DNA of 64,000 nt, from contig CP054181.1 in NCBI GenBank assembly GCA_015709655.1, positions 1,105,262 to 1,169,261 on the forward strand. Reading direction: 5' to 3'. The notes beneath the pieces were generated by a model that saw only the letters and a program-made list of their open reading frames with translations, had not been told where the DNA came from and did no database searches. This stretch comes from Ignavibacteria bacterium (lineage in GTDB: Bacteria; Bacteroidota; Ignavibacteria; Kapaibacteriales; Kapaibacteriaceae). Below are positions 38,301 through 45,872 of this stretch, piece by piece. A program made the translations under genes and the position numbers. Each line of letters opens with the position of its first letter. Within the stretch, counting starts at the first letter, position 1.

Positions 38301-41118
38301 AGTACGGACGAAACTCGTTGACACCGCCCTTGAGCAGCGTGCCGATACCTAAGGAGACGATACCGTAGCCAAAGCCGCTGATCTCGTTGCCGCTGTATTC
38401 GTTGCCGCTGCCGGCTGTGGTGTCCAGACGCTCAGAGTTGTTGCCCGTGATACCCACCGGTACCTTGTTACGGTCAACGATACCACCCGAGTAGGTGTGG
38501 CTAACGCCGCCAACAGAACGCTGGTCGGCTTCAAAGGTGAACTGTCCGTTGGTAAACAACACCCGCGGCAGTGAGTTGGCATAGCTCGGCGAGGTGCCTG
38601 CAGCATTGCCGATGATCATGTTGCGGAGCTTGATGGACTGCGAGCCGTCACCCAGATAGAACGGAGCACGGAACTCGGTAGAAGCCTTTAACGTTACGCG
38701 GATGGACTTCTGCGAGCCGCCGTCAAAGATGAAGTTGCCCGCTGAGTTCGAGTAGGCGCGCACCGTTGGGAACTCACGCCCCAGCGCCTGCTGGTTGGTG
38801 GGCATCAGGTTCTGACCAAACAGAACGCCAATGCCGTTGGTGGAGTTCAGCGTGATCTCTATCGAACCGCGCGTCAGGCTCCGCTCCAGCGATGGCTGGA
38901 ACGTGACCGTGTTGGTGCCGCTCATGCCAGAGATGTAGCCCGTCAGGTCAAGAGCTACACCACCGGTATTGCCGGTAGCACTCAGCGTATAGCTGGCGTC
39001 GGTAAGCTCGAAGGTAACAGGACCCGACACGCCGCGGCGGTACAGGTCACTGACAGCCTGGTCGATGGTTGCATAGTTGTTTGATTTGCCAACATTCAGC
39101 AGGCCAATGGTGTACTTGCCCTCCATGTTGCCCAGAACCGTAAAGGTGTAGCACACCTGGTCATTTGCAGGCTCCGGGTCGTTGGTCTTCAGCGTCATAC
39201 AGGCACGGTAGCTGCCACCCTGGTCGGGCGTGAACAGCGGAAATACCGCCGTGGCAAAGTTCTGCGGTGCCGTAGCGTCAACCGACTGTAGGACAATCTG
39301 CTCGCTGTACACTTTCTGCATGCCCGGCAGACGGAAAATCTCCATCAGCACCGGCCAGTTCGAGCCGTCAAGAATACCGTTGTTGCGAATCTGGCCAGTT
39401 GGCTGGAACGGACGGTTGGCGTAGTATTCCTTGCCGGAGGCCGGTATCGTAATAGCGTCGGCAGCGCCCTCCTGGTTGTAGTTTACTTCAAAGATGTGGT
39501 TCTGACCGGCAAGTGGCAGACAGTCGTTGCCGGTCTGAAGATCGTACGCATTCTTAAGAGTGGCACAGTACTCGGCACTATAGCGTCCCACAGCCGTCGG
39601 CACAAACGGGGCCCCCGTGAAGTCCACACTGGCGCGTGCTCCGGTTTCAAGCACTCCTTCCCAGGTGGTGCTGCCTTCATAGACCTTCTGGCCACCGGGA
39701 TAGGTACGGATAACAACCGTCAGGTCCACCTCGGTCACGTCATCAAGACCAACGTTCTGAATCTGACACGACAGCGGTGTGGTCACGTTCAGCGGGTTCT
39801 TCTTTGGTACTGGCTGCGGCGAGCGGATCTGCGACATCGCAACGTCATTCTGGAACGCTACGATAAAGTTTTTGTACCAGGTTTGTTTACCACAAGCACC
39901 TGAGTTAACGGTAGCCTCTACCAGATAGCTGCCACCGGTGGCGTTGGTGAGGTTCAAAGAACCGTCGGCATTAGCGTACAAACCCGTGGCACCCGTCATC
40001 GTGATCTGCTTCTCACCCGAGCTTGTGCCCGTGAACGTGTACGATGAATTTCCACCCCACGTAGCGGTGTACACCGCATTCGTGCTGGGGAGTGGTCCAA
40101 CAATTTTATAGGTAACGGTAAACAGCTGACTGGGTTGCTCATAAAACGTGAGTGACGGCTTCGGATGGTTTCTGTCCTGTCCCTTGTACACATCACCGGC
40201 ACGCAGAATACGGCGCGGATCAACCTCATCAGGGAACGACTGGGTTACGCCTGATTTAATGGCAAGACGCACCAGCGGTCGGAACCAAGAATACCCATAG
40301 GTGTAGTTAAAGTTCTGGTCATAATTGTACCAGTACATATATGGCCATGTATAGCTGTATTCTAGATAATTACAATCTGTCGGATTATTGGTGTAGTAGT
40401 TAAATGCCTGGAACCAGGGAGAATACGAATAGTACGTCGGGCCTGATGCTGGAGGGTTGATTTCAGTGATCGTAAAGATATTGAACTGCCCGTTCAGAGT
40501 AAAATTCGTTGGTCGGCAGTTAAGAAGTCCAACCGAGATGTTGCTTGTCCCGTCCCAGATAAAATCATTACCTGTGTTAAACTCATAATCCACCCAGGTC
40601 GTGTCACCCTCAGCTACCATCGGAATAGACCAACTGTTTGTATTCATTACCTCTACAGCGCCGGTTTGTGGCTGAATAACACCGCCCACCTTCTGAATGC
40701 AGTAAAGGTAGTAATATGGATAGCCTCCTTGAATGGAGCCGTTGTACTGACCCAGATAATTTGAACCAATTGACTTCACGAAAATCCGCATTGAGCCGCT
40801 GATTTCTTGTGGTACACTGGTAAACTGCATCCCCAAGCCGGCAAGCGGTCCGGCGCACAGTCCGGCCCTTTTCATATCTGCAGCCAAAATGATAAATTCA
40901 TCATAACCGCGATTGTAGTAATCGTACAGACTGTATATCCCGTAAATAGACTGATACAAACCGGGATACCCTTCGTAGAGGTAATGGTAGCTACCCGATC
41001 TCTGTCCACCCGGGAAGCCCGGTATCTCTACATAACTCTGCGCCCTCACCTCACTATTAAGGCCAAGCAGTATTGCTGCACAGCACAGCGTAAAAAAGAG
41101 TAATGACCTGTTCTTCAT
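35341..41118 (-). CDS. Giant T9SS-sorted beta-helix surface protein, copy D
   Basis: A 1925-residue paralogue of copy A. The signal peptide is residues 1-27 (AILLGLNSEVRAQ). The N-terminal 400 residues are the most divergent of the set (QSYVEIPGFPGGQRSGSYHY). Two patches inside the otherwise shared region are unique to D: VLDANSTSNE (36646-36670) in place of VLGVGSSSNE, and RVTLKASTEF (about 38676-38702) in place of RITLNATTPF. It shares TFQPSLERS, GQNLMPTNQQ and VCYTFTVLG with C but not with A or B. The same beta-helix, IGADEF, CARDB-like and T9SS type A domains follow. It is probably first in the array by transcription and has its own promoter region. Confidence 0.88.
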   Translation of the reverse strand: MKNRSLLFFTLCCAAILLGLNSEVRAQSYVEIPGFPGGQRSGSYHYLYEGYPGLYQSIYGIYSLYDYYNRGYDEFIILAADMKRAGLCAGPLAGLGMQFTSVPQEISGSMRIFVKSIGSNYLGQYNGSIQGGYPYYYLYCIQKVGGVIQPQTGAVEVMNTNSWSIPMVAEGDTTWVDYEFNTGNDFIWDGTSNISVGLLNCRPTNFTLNGQFNIFTITEINPPASGPTYYSYSPWFQAFNYYTNNPTDCNYLEYSYTWPYMYWYNYDQNFNYTYGYSWFRPLVRLAIKSGVTQSFPDEVDPRRILRAGDVYKGQDRNHPKPSLTFYEQPSQLFTVTYKIVGPLPSTNAVYTATWGGNSSYTFTGTSSGEKQITMTGATGLYANADGSLNLTNATGGSYLVEATVNSGACGKQTWYKNFIVAFQNDVAMSQIRSPQPVPKKNPLNVTTPLSCQIQNVGLDDVTEVDLTVVIRTYPGGQKVYEGSTTWEGVLETGARASVDFTGAPFVPTAVGRYSAEYCATLKNAYDLQTGNDCLPLAGQNHIFEVNYNQEGAADAITIPASGKEYYANRPFQPTGQIRNNGILDGSNWPVLMEIFRLPGMQKVYSEQIVLQSVDATAPQNFATAVFPLFTPDQGGSYRACMTLKTNDPEPANDQVCYTFTVLGNMEGKYTIGLLNVGKSNNYATIDQAVSDLYRRGVSGPVTFELTDASYTLSATGNTGGVALDLTGYISGMSGTNTVTFQPSLERSLTRGSIEITLNSTNGIGVLFGQNLMPTNQQALGREFPTVRAYSNSAGNFIFDGGSQKSIRVTLKASTEFRAPFYLGDGSQSIKLRNMIIGNAAGTSPSYANSLPRVLFTNGQFTFEADQRSVGGVSHTYSGGIVDRNKVPVGITGNNSERLDTTAGSGNEYSGNEISGFGYGIVSLGIGTLLKGGVNEFRPYYSTGTQINHNVIYDVGRAGIAAGYQDKLQVKGNRIYGVGSSSEVAGKDGAAVQGAPAADDAMGILLGGVNQYNVQNAVVSGNEISGIRGTYMSRGIVIEQVRNAYQSVSASGGMYYAPSSAERTLVTGNTVWGLSRGSTMGNLGGIHLLTGRNGASLETPASADYFTRGDTVANNTVVMTDDKVQSTSSMIAGIAIQHGNGTVVVNNAIAMLGSSTASKSVHAGLLYQGTMFRNQKVNTWYLGSGAPAALVSNYNAYYTPQSSVAYMMEISAGSEVVWEGTPDEFLTMDQWRNWTGQDISSVTGNFVSEFEYQGVAPAQKLRVKITPQPPIGSVLNDRGIRLSSVKTDIDGQTRGAAGLGYDIGADEFDGRSYVSDLESIDILSPKSYKASSGITSDAEYIMTAAPVDVSARIRNNGGLPRTGADIRVRIWLESPVSNNNNLSVPQWNANPVVDRTYKLDLNSGASADITFGIQGFTPQTYQQLPTYAVPGRFSAMSLNVTPRYRVEVTTPNDQNNANNSVSKVLRFFIKRSLTSIIVSGRNVGTVLDANSTSNEVAARLNSDSLLKGLNDLGFYNNPAGMMFSYDVMDRSAWEPRAVDYTIYRTLFWSHDQNGFSISERNDLRNFVAAGTSRDKKNLAVGSQEPTRKHIGNSIAADENFVHTVLRAAHQAPGTPLTPNYDGKKIVGRGIARNTEETISKTSYAGDASPQPALVKLYSDGTTPGIALASYSYKKGDRSTTDSIAGSATASLTSNRVFLGVDWRHYGRTGAFTGVERVLRGVIDFFETNGGTVVPVELLSFDARGRGSDADVFWSTASEQNADHFAVERRRADDVTAGDAAAWSTVATVAAAGSSTERRDYSIVDRDLSSGLYQYRLVSADRDGSQSRSGIVEVLIGSDGTLLSIESVQPNPVRTTAVVTLQLADAGTADIAVVDMQGKTVARLYSGTLPQGISTVDLSAAPLASGTYTVVATVNGQTVTTTISIVK

Positions 41119-41281
41119 TTGAATACTCCAATATTCGTTCTCAGCAAGCTGACAATTATTGCGTTATTTATTATCGTGAAACTTCTGGTTGCACTGACTT
41201 GCAGACCATTTGTCTGCAGATATTCACGGTTAATACAGTATCCAGTGTGCAATCAAGTACAACAACTAACAAGGTAGAATC

Positions 41282-41312
41282 CAAAAGGTTACACCCTGAC
41301 AATTTTGCACAA
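41282..41312 (-). promoter_or_regulatory. Candidate promoter of copy D
   Basis: In the gene direction, TTG (41312-41310), 18 bases, TAACCTTTTG, 164 bases before the ATG, matching the layout before copy C. The rest of the 41119-41552 spacer holds no gene I can support and no clear terminator for dedA. Confidence 0.4.
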
Positions 41313-41335
41313 GTACTTGATATTAAAGGAGATGC

Positions 41336-41351
41336 GACAGTTTGTCCTGTC
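41336..41351. promoter_or_regulatory. Palindromic operator-like site upstream of copy D
   Basis: The same 16-base GACAG-TTTGTC-CTGTC palindrome as before copy C, 24 bases upstream of the candidate promoter TTG. Flanking sequence (AAAGGAGATGCGACAG versus AAAGGGGATACGACAG) is also conserved. Confidence 0.45.
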
Positions 41352-41552
41352 ACCTTGCCGTGTACTGTCTTAATTGCACTGCAACTGGTCAATATGTCCG
41401 CAAACAGGTAAGCGGCAAACCCGGGCTTATAAATAGTTTTATATTTACTCAGCCGTTACGTCCAATGCTACTGCCACATTTTCTGATGTCGGGCAGTTAC
41501 GGCAGCAAGAGAATAATCAAAGTTTTTTTTGCTTAGTAACGTATTGTACTAT

Positions 41553-42203
41553 TTATGTCTTTTTAGGTTTTTGTCTGCGCGCTGAAATCAGTTCTGTGAT
41601 GATAGGAATTATGCTGATAAGTACCACGCCAACGAGAACCATGCCGAAGTGTTTTTTTATGAACGGGTGATTGCCGAACCAGTATCCGGCTAATAAGAAC
41701 AGGGAAACCCACACGAAGCCGCCAACAACGTTGTATAGGAAAAAATGTCGGTATGACATTGTGCCAATACCTGCAACAAACGGTGCGAAGGTTCGAACAA
41801 TAGGAACAAAACGCGCAAGGATAATAGTCTTGCCGCCATATTTTTCGTAAAACACATGCGCCTTATTCAGATGCTCTTGATTAAACAGTTTAGATGTTTT
41901 TGAGGTAAACAGTTTCTGGCCGAATCGTGATCCGATAGTGTAATTAACACTATCACCGGCGATAGCAGCAATACAGAGAAGAACAAGAAGGAGCCATACG
42001 TCCATTGCACCAAGCGAGCAAAGAGCGCCAGCAGCGAACAACAATGAATCACCCGGCAGATATGGCGCAATAACCAGTCCCGTTTCAGCAAAAATCACCA
42101 GGAATAGCAGCAGGTACAGGTATGCTCCATATTGTGCAGACAGCTGAAGTAAGTGCTGGTCAAGGTGAATAAAAAGATCAATGATCGATGCAATAAATTC
42201 CAT
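41553..42203 (-). CDS. DedA-family (VTT domain) membrane protein
   Basis: A 216-residue inner-membrane protein with the DedA signatures: FAETGLVIAPYLPGDSLLF near residue 40, GGKTIILARFVPIVRTFAP near 120 with the conserved arginines, and GTMSYRHFFLYNVVGGFVW. DedA proteins are proton-coupled lipid transporters or flippases needed for envelope homeostasis; some recycle undecaprenyl phosphate. About five hydrophobic segments are seen, and the length is normal. The gene follows murQ by 38 bases and is probably cotranscribed with it. The exact subfamily (YqjA, YghB, UptA-like) cannot be assigned by eye. Confidence 0.9.
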   Translation of the reverse strand: MEFIASIIDLFIHLDQHLLQLSAQYGAYLYLLLFLVIFAETGLVIAPYLPGDSLLFAAGALCSLGAMDVWLLLVLLCIAAIAGDSVNYTIGSRFGQKLFTSKTSKLFNQEHLNKAHVFYEKYGGKTIILARFVPIVRTFAPFVAGIGTMSYRHFFLYNVVGGFVWVSLFLLAGYWFGNHPFIKKHFGMVLVGVVLISIIPIITELISARRQKPKKT

Positions 42204-42241
42204 AGCTCTCTAAAGTAATTCCGTCGTAGGTGCAGTGGTAT

Positions 42242-43180
42242 TCAGGTTTCTTCATTGAAATGCGTAACAACCGACCGTACTCTGCCGTTTTCACGGCGTA
42301 GTTTTACCTCTGCTTCGGCAACCGTGCACCTGCAGTAAGCCGCAACAATCGCTGTTTTTGTATTCCATGATGCGGCCTCAAGAAGAGTCTGAGCCTCGTG
42401 AACCGAACAGTTACCGAGCATACTAACAATTCTTATCATCCTGGCCTGCAGCTTCTGATTTGTTGGCTTAAGGTCAATCATTACGTTGCCGTACGTTTTA
42501 CCCAGCATCACCATTGCCGACGTAGTTATCATGTTAACAATCATTTTCTGTGCTGTACCGCTTTTCATGCGTGTTGATCCTGCAATGGGTTCCGGGCCAA
42601 CCTGCGGACATATCAGCAGATTCACGAAGGGGGCTTGGGCACGTAGCCAGTCAGGGTTATTTGTGCTTACGAGCACCGTGAACATTCCGTTTCGGGCACC
42701 GTATTCCAGTGCTCCCAGCACAAACGGAGTGCGCCCGGAAGCTGACATGCCCACAATCATACCAACATCACGCTCATCCGATTCGCGGAGAGCACTAACG
42801 GCAAAGCCCCCTTCCATCCTATCATCTTCTGCCCCCTCAACGGCCTTCAAAATCGCCTGATATCCGCCGGCAATGATACCCGTAATGAGGCCGGGGTCGG
42901 CGCCATACGTGGGTGGGATTTCCGACGCATCCAGAATGCCCAGACGTCCGCTGGTCCCTGCTCCCACGTACACCATACGTTTACCATCCATGATGGTTTG
43001 TGCCAGCATTGTAGCAGCTATTGCTACCGGCTCGAGTACAGCCTGAACTGCTGTGGCTACTCCAGCATCTTCCGCATTCAGGAGCTCAACAATCTGCCGG
43101 GCATCCAGAAGGTCAATATCTGCCGTTCGCGGGTTAACCGCCTCGGTGGTAAGAACTTCTAACTGCTGAACTAAATCCAT
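42242..43180 (-). CDS. murQ: N-acetylmuramic acid 6-phosphate etherase
   Basis: MurQ cleaves the lactyl ether of MurNAc-6-phosphate, giving GlcNAc-6-phosphate and D-lactate in cell-wall recycling. A SIS domain is visible: GKRMVYVGAGTSGRLGILDASE (P-loop-like sugar-phosphate site), the family signature IPPTYG, the catalytic-region glutamate in AVEGAEDD, and MSASGRTPFVLGALEYG. The C terminus has the small UBA-like helical domain usual in MurQ. I start at the ATG at 43180 (312 residues) rather than the in-frame TTG two codons upstream. dedA follows 38 bases downstream. rpsT is divergent, leaving about 100 bases for both promoters. Confidence 0.95.
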   Translation of the reverse strand: MDLVQQLEVLTTEAVNPRTADIDLLDARQIVELLNAEDAGVATAVQAVLEPVAIAATMLAQTIMDGKRMVYVGAGTSGRLGILDASEIPPTYGADPGLITGIIAGGYQAILKAVEGAEDDRMEGGFAVSALRESDERDVGMIVGMSASGRTPFVLGALEYGARNGMFTVLVSTNNPDWLRAQAPFVNLLICPQVGPEPIAGSTRMKSGTAQKMIVNMITTSAMVMLGKTYGNVMIDLKPTNQKLQARMIRIVSMLGNCSVHEAQTLLEAASWNTKTAIVAAYCRCTVAEAEVKLRRENGRVRSVVTHFNEET

Positions 43181-43220
43181 GAACAAAGCTACTACGAAGG
43201 GGGCTATGACTACCCGGGTC

Positions 43221-43251
43221 TTGCAGAATTCAAGATATCCTCATATCTTTG
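43221..43251 (+). promoter_or_regulatory. rpsT promoter, Bacteroidota type
   Basis: TTG at 43221-43223, a 20-base gap, then TATCTTTG at 43244-43251, matching the -33 TTG / -7 TAnnTTTG consensus. It lies 31 bases before the rpsT ATG. Confidence 0.7.
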
Positions 43252-43282
43252 CTGTCTTAATCACTTAGAATTGTTGTTTTGT

Positions 43283-43546
43283 ATGGCTCATCATAAATCT
43301 GCGCTAAAGCGCATTCGGTCGTCCAGAAGACGCAAACTGTACAACCGTCTGAACAAGAAAATGATGCGTGAAGCTGTTAAGGCTGTACGCTTAGCTACTG
43401 ATTTTACGGTTGCCCAGGGTGCATTAAAGTCGGCATTCAGTATTCTGGACCGTGCTACAGCTCGGGGTGTTATCAAGAAAAACACAGCAGCTAACCGGAA
43501 GAGCAGTCTGGCGCATCACGTAAAGAAACTCGAAGCAGCACATTAA
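43283..43546 (+). CDS. rpsT: 30S ribosomal protein S20
   Basis: An 87-residue protein from the ATG at 43283. The start MAHHKSALKRIRSSRRRK and the basic helical body with LDRATARGVIKKNTAANRKS are diagnostic of S20, which binds 16S rRNA and helps assemble the 30S subunit. An earlier in-frame start (43271) would add four residues not expected in the family and is rejected. tRNA-Arg follows 29 bases after the stop. Confidence 0.97.
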   Translation: MAHHKSALKRIRSSRRRKLYNRLNKKMMREAVKAVRLATDFTVAQGALKSAFSILDRATARGVIKKNTAANRKSSLAHHVKKLEAAH

Positions 43547-43575
43547 CCGGCAGCCGTTCCGGCGTTGCCCTTAAC

Positions 43576-43649
43576 GCACCCGTAGCTCAACTGGATAGAG
43601 CATCTGACTACGGATCAGAAGGTTTGGGGTTCGAATCCCTACGGGTGTG
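43576..43649 (+). tRNA. tRNA-Arg (anticodon ACG)
   Basis: A 74-base cloverleaf: acceptor GCACCCG/CGGGTGT (first pair G-T), anticodon stem TCTGA/TCAGA with loop CTACGGA (anticodon ACG), T-arm TGGGG-TTCGAAT-CCCTA. CCA is not encoded. A tyrosine recombinase gene starts 196 bases downstream in the same direction, so the tRNA 3' end is the probable integration site of an island. Confidence 0.95.
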
Positions 43650-43770
43650 CAAAAGTTGAAATCGCTGGAAATCGCTAGAAACGGAAAATCACCGCAACGC
43701 TAGTAAAATCATTGAGTTGCGAAGATTTGCCAATGACCTAACATTTCCTCCGATTTCAGATTCTTTCAAG

Positions 43771-43837
43771 AAACCGTCAGTATTTTCGTCAGTACCGGAT
43801 CATGAATTGTCCCGGGCCGACAAACTACTGACGGTTT
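43771..43837 (+). terminator. Long inverted repeat between tRNA-Arg and the recombinase
   Basis: Arms 43771-43782 (AAACCGTCAGTA) and 43826-43837 are perfect complements around a 43-base loop, followed by a T-run (43835-43840). A further GTCAGTA lies in the loop at 43788. It may terminate tRNA transcription or be a recombinase-binding structure. Confidence 0.45.
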
Positions 43838-43844
43838 TTTCATT

Positions 43845-45098
43845 ATGCGCCTTTCTTTCTATCTGGATAAGCCTCATGCCGCACGCACAGCGCTCATGCT
43901 GAACGTTGCTCTTCGAGGAAAACGCCTGCGCTTCAGCACCGGCATTTCCATTGAACCCAAACATTGGAATAGGGAGCGACAACAACCTCGAACTACCGAC
44001 CCTCATGTCAACTTCAACGCTCGACGATTACGCTCGATCGAGCAGTTCGTCGTTGAGCTGTACCATGCACAACCAACTGGCAGACATCAGTCAATTGACG
44101 TCGTAACGTTCCGCGAAGCAGTTGAGAGTTTCCTCAATCCACAACGCCGTCAATTCGGTTCACACGGTTTCGAAGCGGACTTTGAGCAGTTCATTCAGAC
44201 ATACACGCTACGGAGCAGCTCTGGACTAGTAACGATGAAGCGCCCCGGTGCGCGGTCCATCCAAACGTATCGCCTTACGTTGGATTCGGTTCAAACATGG
44301 GCCAAAACTCGCCGTCGGCGTCTCGAATACGATCGCATCGACCTGGACTTCTACGTCGACTACACGCAATGGCTGAGTGCAACGCGTAATCTCACCGACG
44401 CATCCGTATCAAACTACATCAAGGTCATCAAGACCTTTATGAAGTGGGCACGTCAACAAGGTTATCACAACACCACGGCTTACGAGAGCTTCTATCGCGA
44501 CAAACGCAACGGCGACTCCATTGCTTTGAGCATTGACGAGATCCGCACGATCCGTGATCTCGATCTCACTGACAACCCACGCCTCGCACGTGTCCGCGAT
44601 CACTTCTTACTTCAGGTCTACACCGGCATGCGCTATGGCGACCTGTGTCGTTTAGAACCCCGCCACTTTGATGAGGGGGCGGGCATCATTCGATTCGTCA
44701 CGCAAAAGACCGATACCAAATGCATCATTCCGATCACCCGTCCGCTCGCTACGTTGTTGGAACGATATCCGTCGCGCTTGTTTGAGTTTGCATCCGATGT
44801 CAAGCAGAACCAGTACCTCAAGGAACTAGGCAAACTGGCAGGTTTCAACCAGACGGTGACCGTGTCATCCTATCGGAGTGGTCAACGTGTCGAAGAGGTC
44901 AAAGCAAAACACGAACTCCTCACCACTCACGTTGCACGGCGCAGCTTCGCTTCAACGTCGATCCGTTTTGGTGTTCCGGAATCCGTGATCGGCATGGTCA
45001 CCGGACACTCGGCCAAGGGCATGCTGCAACAACACTACATTCGTCTTGATGAAGACGCCATTCGCGACATCGTCACCAAAGCATGGGATCAATTGTGA
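43845..45098 (+). CDS. Tyrosine recombinase / integrase
   Basis: A 417-residue integrase. Residues about 1-60 form an arm-binding domain (KRLRFSTGISIEPKHWN), about 110-220 a SAM-like core-binding domain, and about 225-417 the catalytic domain. All active-site residues are present: R263 in YTGMRYGDLCRL, K288 in QKTDTK, H362 and R365 in THVARRSFAS, H388 in GHSA and the nucleophile Y398 in QHYIRLDE. It belongs to the phage/conjugative-transposon type common in Bacteroidota. Its place right after tRNA-Arg, in the same direction, is typical of an element inserted at a tRNA. The next gene overlaps its end by 16 bases. Confidence 0.95.
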   Translation: MRLSFYLDKPHAARTALMLNVALRGKRLRFSTGISIEPKHWNRERQQPRTTDPHVNFNARRLRSIEQFVVELYHAQPTGRHQSIDVVTFREAVESFLNPQRRQFGSHGFEADFEQFIQTYTLRSSSGLVTMKRPGARSIQTYRLTLDSVQTWAKTRRRRLEYDRIDLDFYVDYTQWLSATRNLTDASVSNYIKVIKTFMKWARQQGYHNTTAYESFYRDKRNGDSIALSIDEIRTIRDLDLTDNPRLARVRDHFLLQVYTGMRYGDLCRLEPRHFDEGAGIIRFVTQKTDTKCIIPITRPLATLLERYPSRLFEFASDVKQNQYLKELGKLAGFNQTVTVSSYRSGQRVEEVKAKHELLTTHVARRSFASTSIRFGVPESVIGMVTGHSAKGMLQQHYIRLDEDAIRDIVTKAWDQL

Positions 45099-45604
45099 AC
45101 CGCACCACCGGCGCTGACTTGTTTACCCTTCATCCCATTGCCTGGACCCATGCGCAAGACGTCCTTGCCAAAGAGTCTACGATGCTTCAGAACGGCATCA
45201 GTGTTGAGCAACGAGCGGAGTTTCTCCTCAACGAATACCAACGACTTATGGCGCAGTCGCCGGTGGCGATCCAACAAACATGGACCGAGATCATCAAGGA
45301 GTGGGATCGTCCTTCCGCGGTACGTGACATCGACGCCCTGCGCCTCAACCTTGAAGGTCACGGTTTTCGTGGGACACTGCGCGAACTTCGCGCGCTGTAT
45401 CGGCGGCACGGACTAGCCGACACTGTGCTCGACCCCAACCTTGTGATCGCCGGATGTTGGATGTTGTCCGAAGACGAGTCCTTCGCCGCTCCGGCCCGTC
45501 GCATTCTGCAGCCCGTCATCGATGCCGTTCTTACCGTATCCGTACGAGCAAGTACATCTTTACCCGCTGACGACGTGATCGTAGGTTCGCACCACACAAT
45601 CTAA
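45083..45604 (+). CDS. Protein of unknown function next to the integrase
   Basis: Up to 173 residues, not recognised. The ATG at 45083 overlaps the integrase end by 16 bases; a GTG at 45095 (GTGA overlap with the integrase stop) is an equally plausible start, and either implies translational coupling. Composition is soluble and mostly helical (LLNEYQRLMAQSPVAIQQTWTEI), with no signal peptide or membrane segment. It ends 10 bases before tnpA of the IS66 set, so the last part may have been altered if the IS inserted here. It may take part in element excision or maintenance, but nothing in the sequence proves that. Confidence 0.55.
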   Translation: MGSIVNRTTGADLFTLHPIAWTHAQDVLAKESTMLQNGISVEQRAEFLLNEYQRLMAQSPVAIQQTWTEIIKEWDRPSAVRDIDALRLNLEGHGFRGTLRELRALYRRHGLADTVLDPNLVIAGCWMLSEDESFAAPARRILQPVIDAVLTVSVRASTSLPADDVIVGSHHTI

Positions 45605-45614
45605 TGAGGTGCGC

Positions 45615-45872
45615 ATGAAGAAGTCAGAAGAAATGTTCCGCGTGGTTGAGGCGTACGCGGCGAGCGGCCTGAGTCGAGACAGATACGCCGATAGCATGGG
45701 GATCAGCCGCAGCAAGATGCAGTATTGGTGCAAGCGTTACGCCGAGCGGACGGCGGCGGTGACGACGTCACCGTTGGCAGCGTTTGTGGAGATGTCGGCA
45801 GAGGAACACGCATCGTCGACATCGCGGATCGTGATCGTCCTGCCGAGCGGCACGCGCATCGAAGTGTCGTAA
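45615..45872 (+). CDS. tnpA: IS66 TnpA accessory protein
   Basis: An 85-residue protein from the ATG at 45615 (a GTGCGC-preceded start; an ATG two codons earlier is possible). The helix-turn-helix stretch SGLSRDRYADSMGISRSKMQYWCKRY is typical of the IS66-family OrfA/TnpA, needed with TnpB for transposition. Its TAA overlaps the tnpB ATG by one base (TAATG), a usual IS66 coupling. Confidence 0.85.
   Translation: MKKSEEMFRVVEAYAASGLSRDRYADSMGISRSKMQYWCKRYAERTAAVTTSPLAAFVEMSAEEHASSTSRIVIVLPSGTRIEVS

Larger units (their letters stand above)
16296..41118 (-). repeat. Four-copy tandem array of giant surface-protein genes
   Basis: Four head-to-tail units: A 16296-22095, B 22706-28513, C 28809-34618 and D 35296-41118. 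From the shared TTTATGAAGGGGGCTA 3' hairpin up to about codon 400 (near 20900, 27330, 33420 and 39900 respectively) the units are nearly identical at nucleotide level, with stretches of hundreds of bases showing no difference by eye. The 5' parts of the genes and all upstream regions diverge strongly. Spacers also differ in length and content, and the one between C and D includes tRNA-Leu. Confidence 0.95.
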
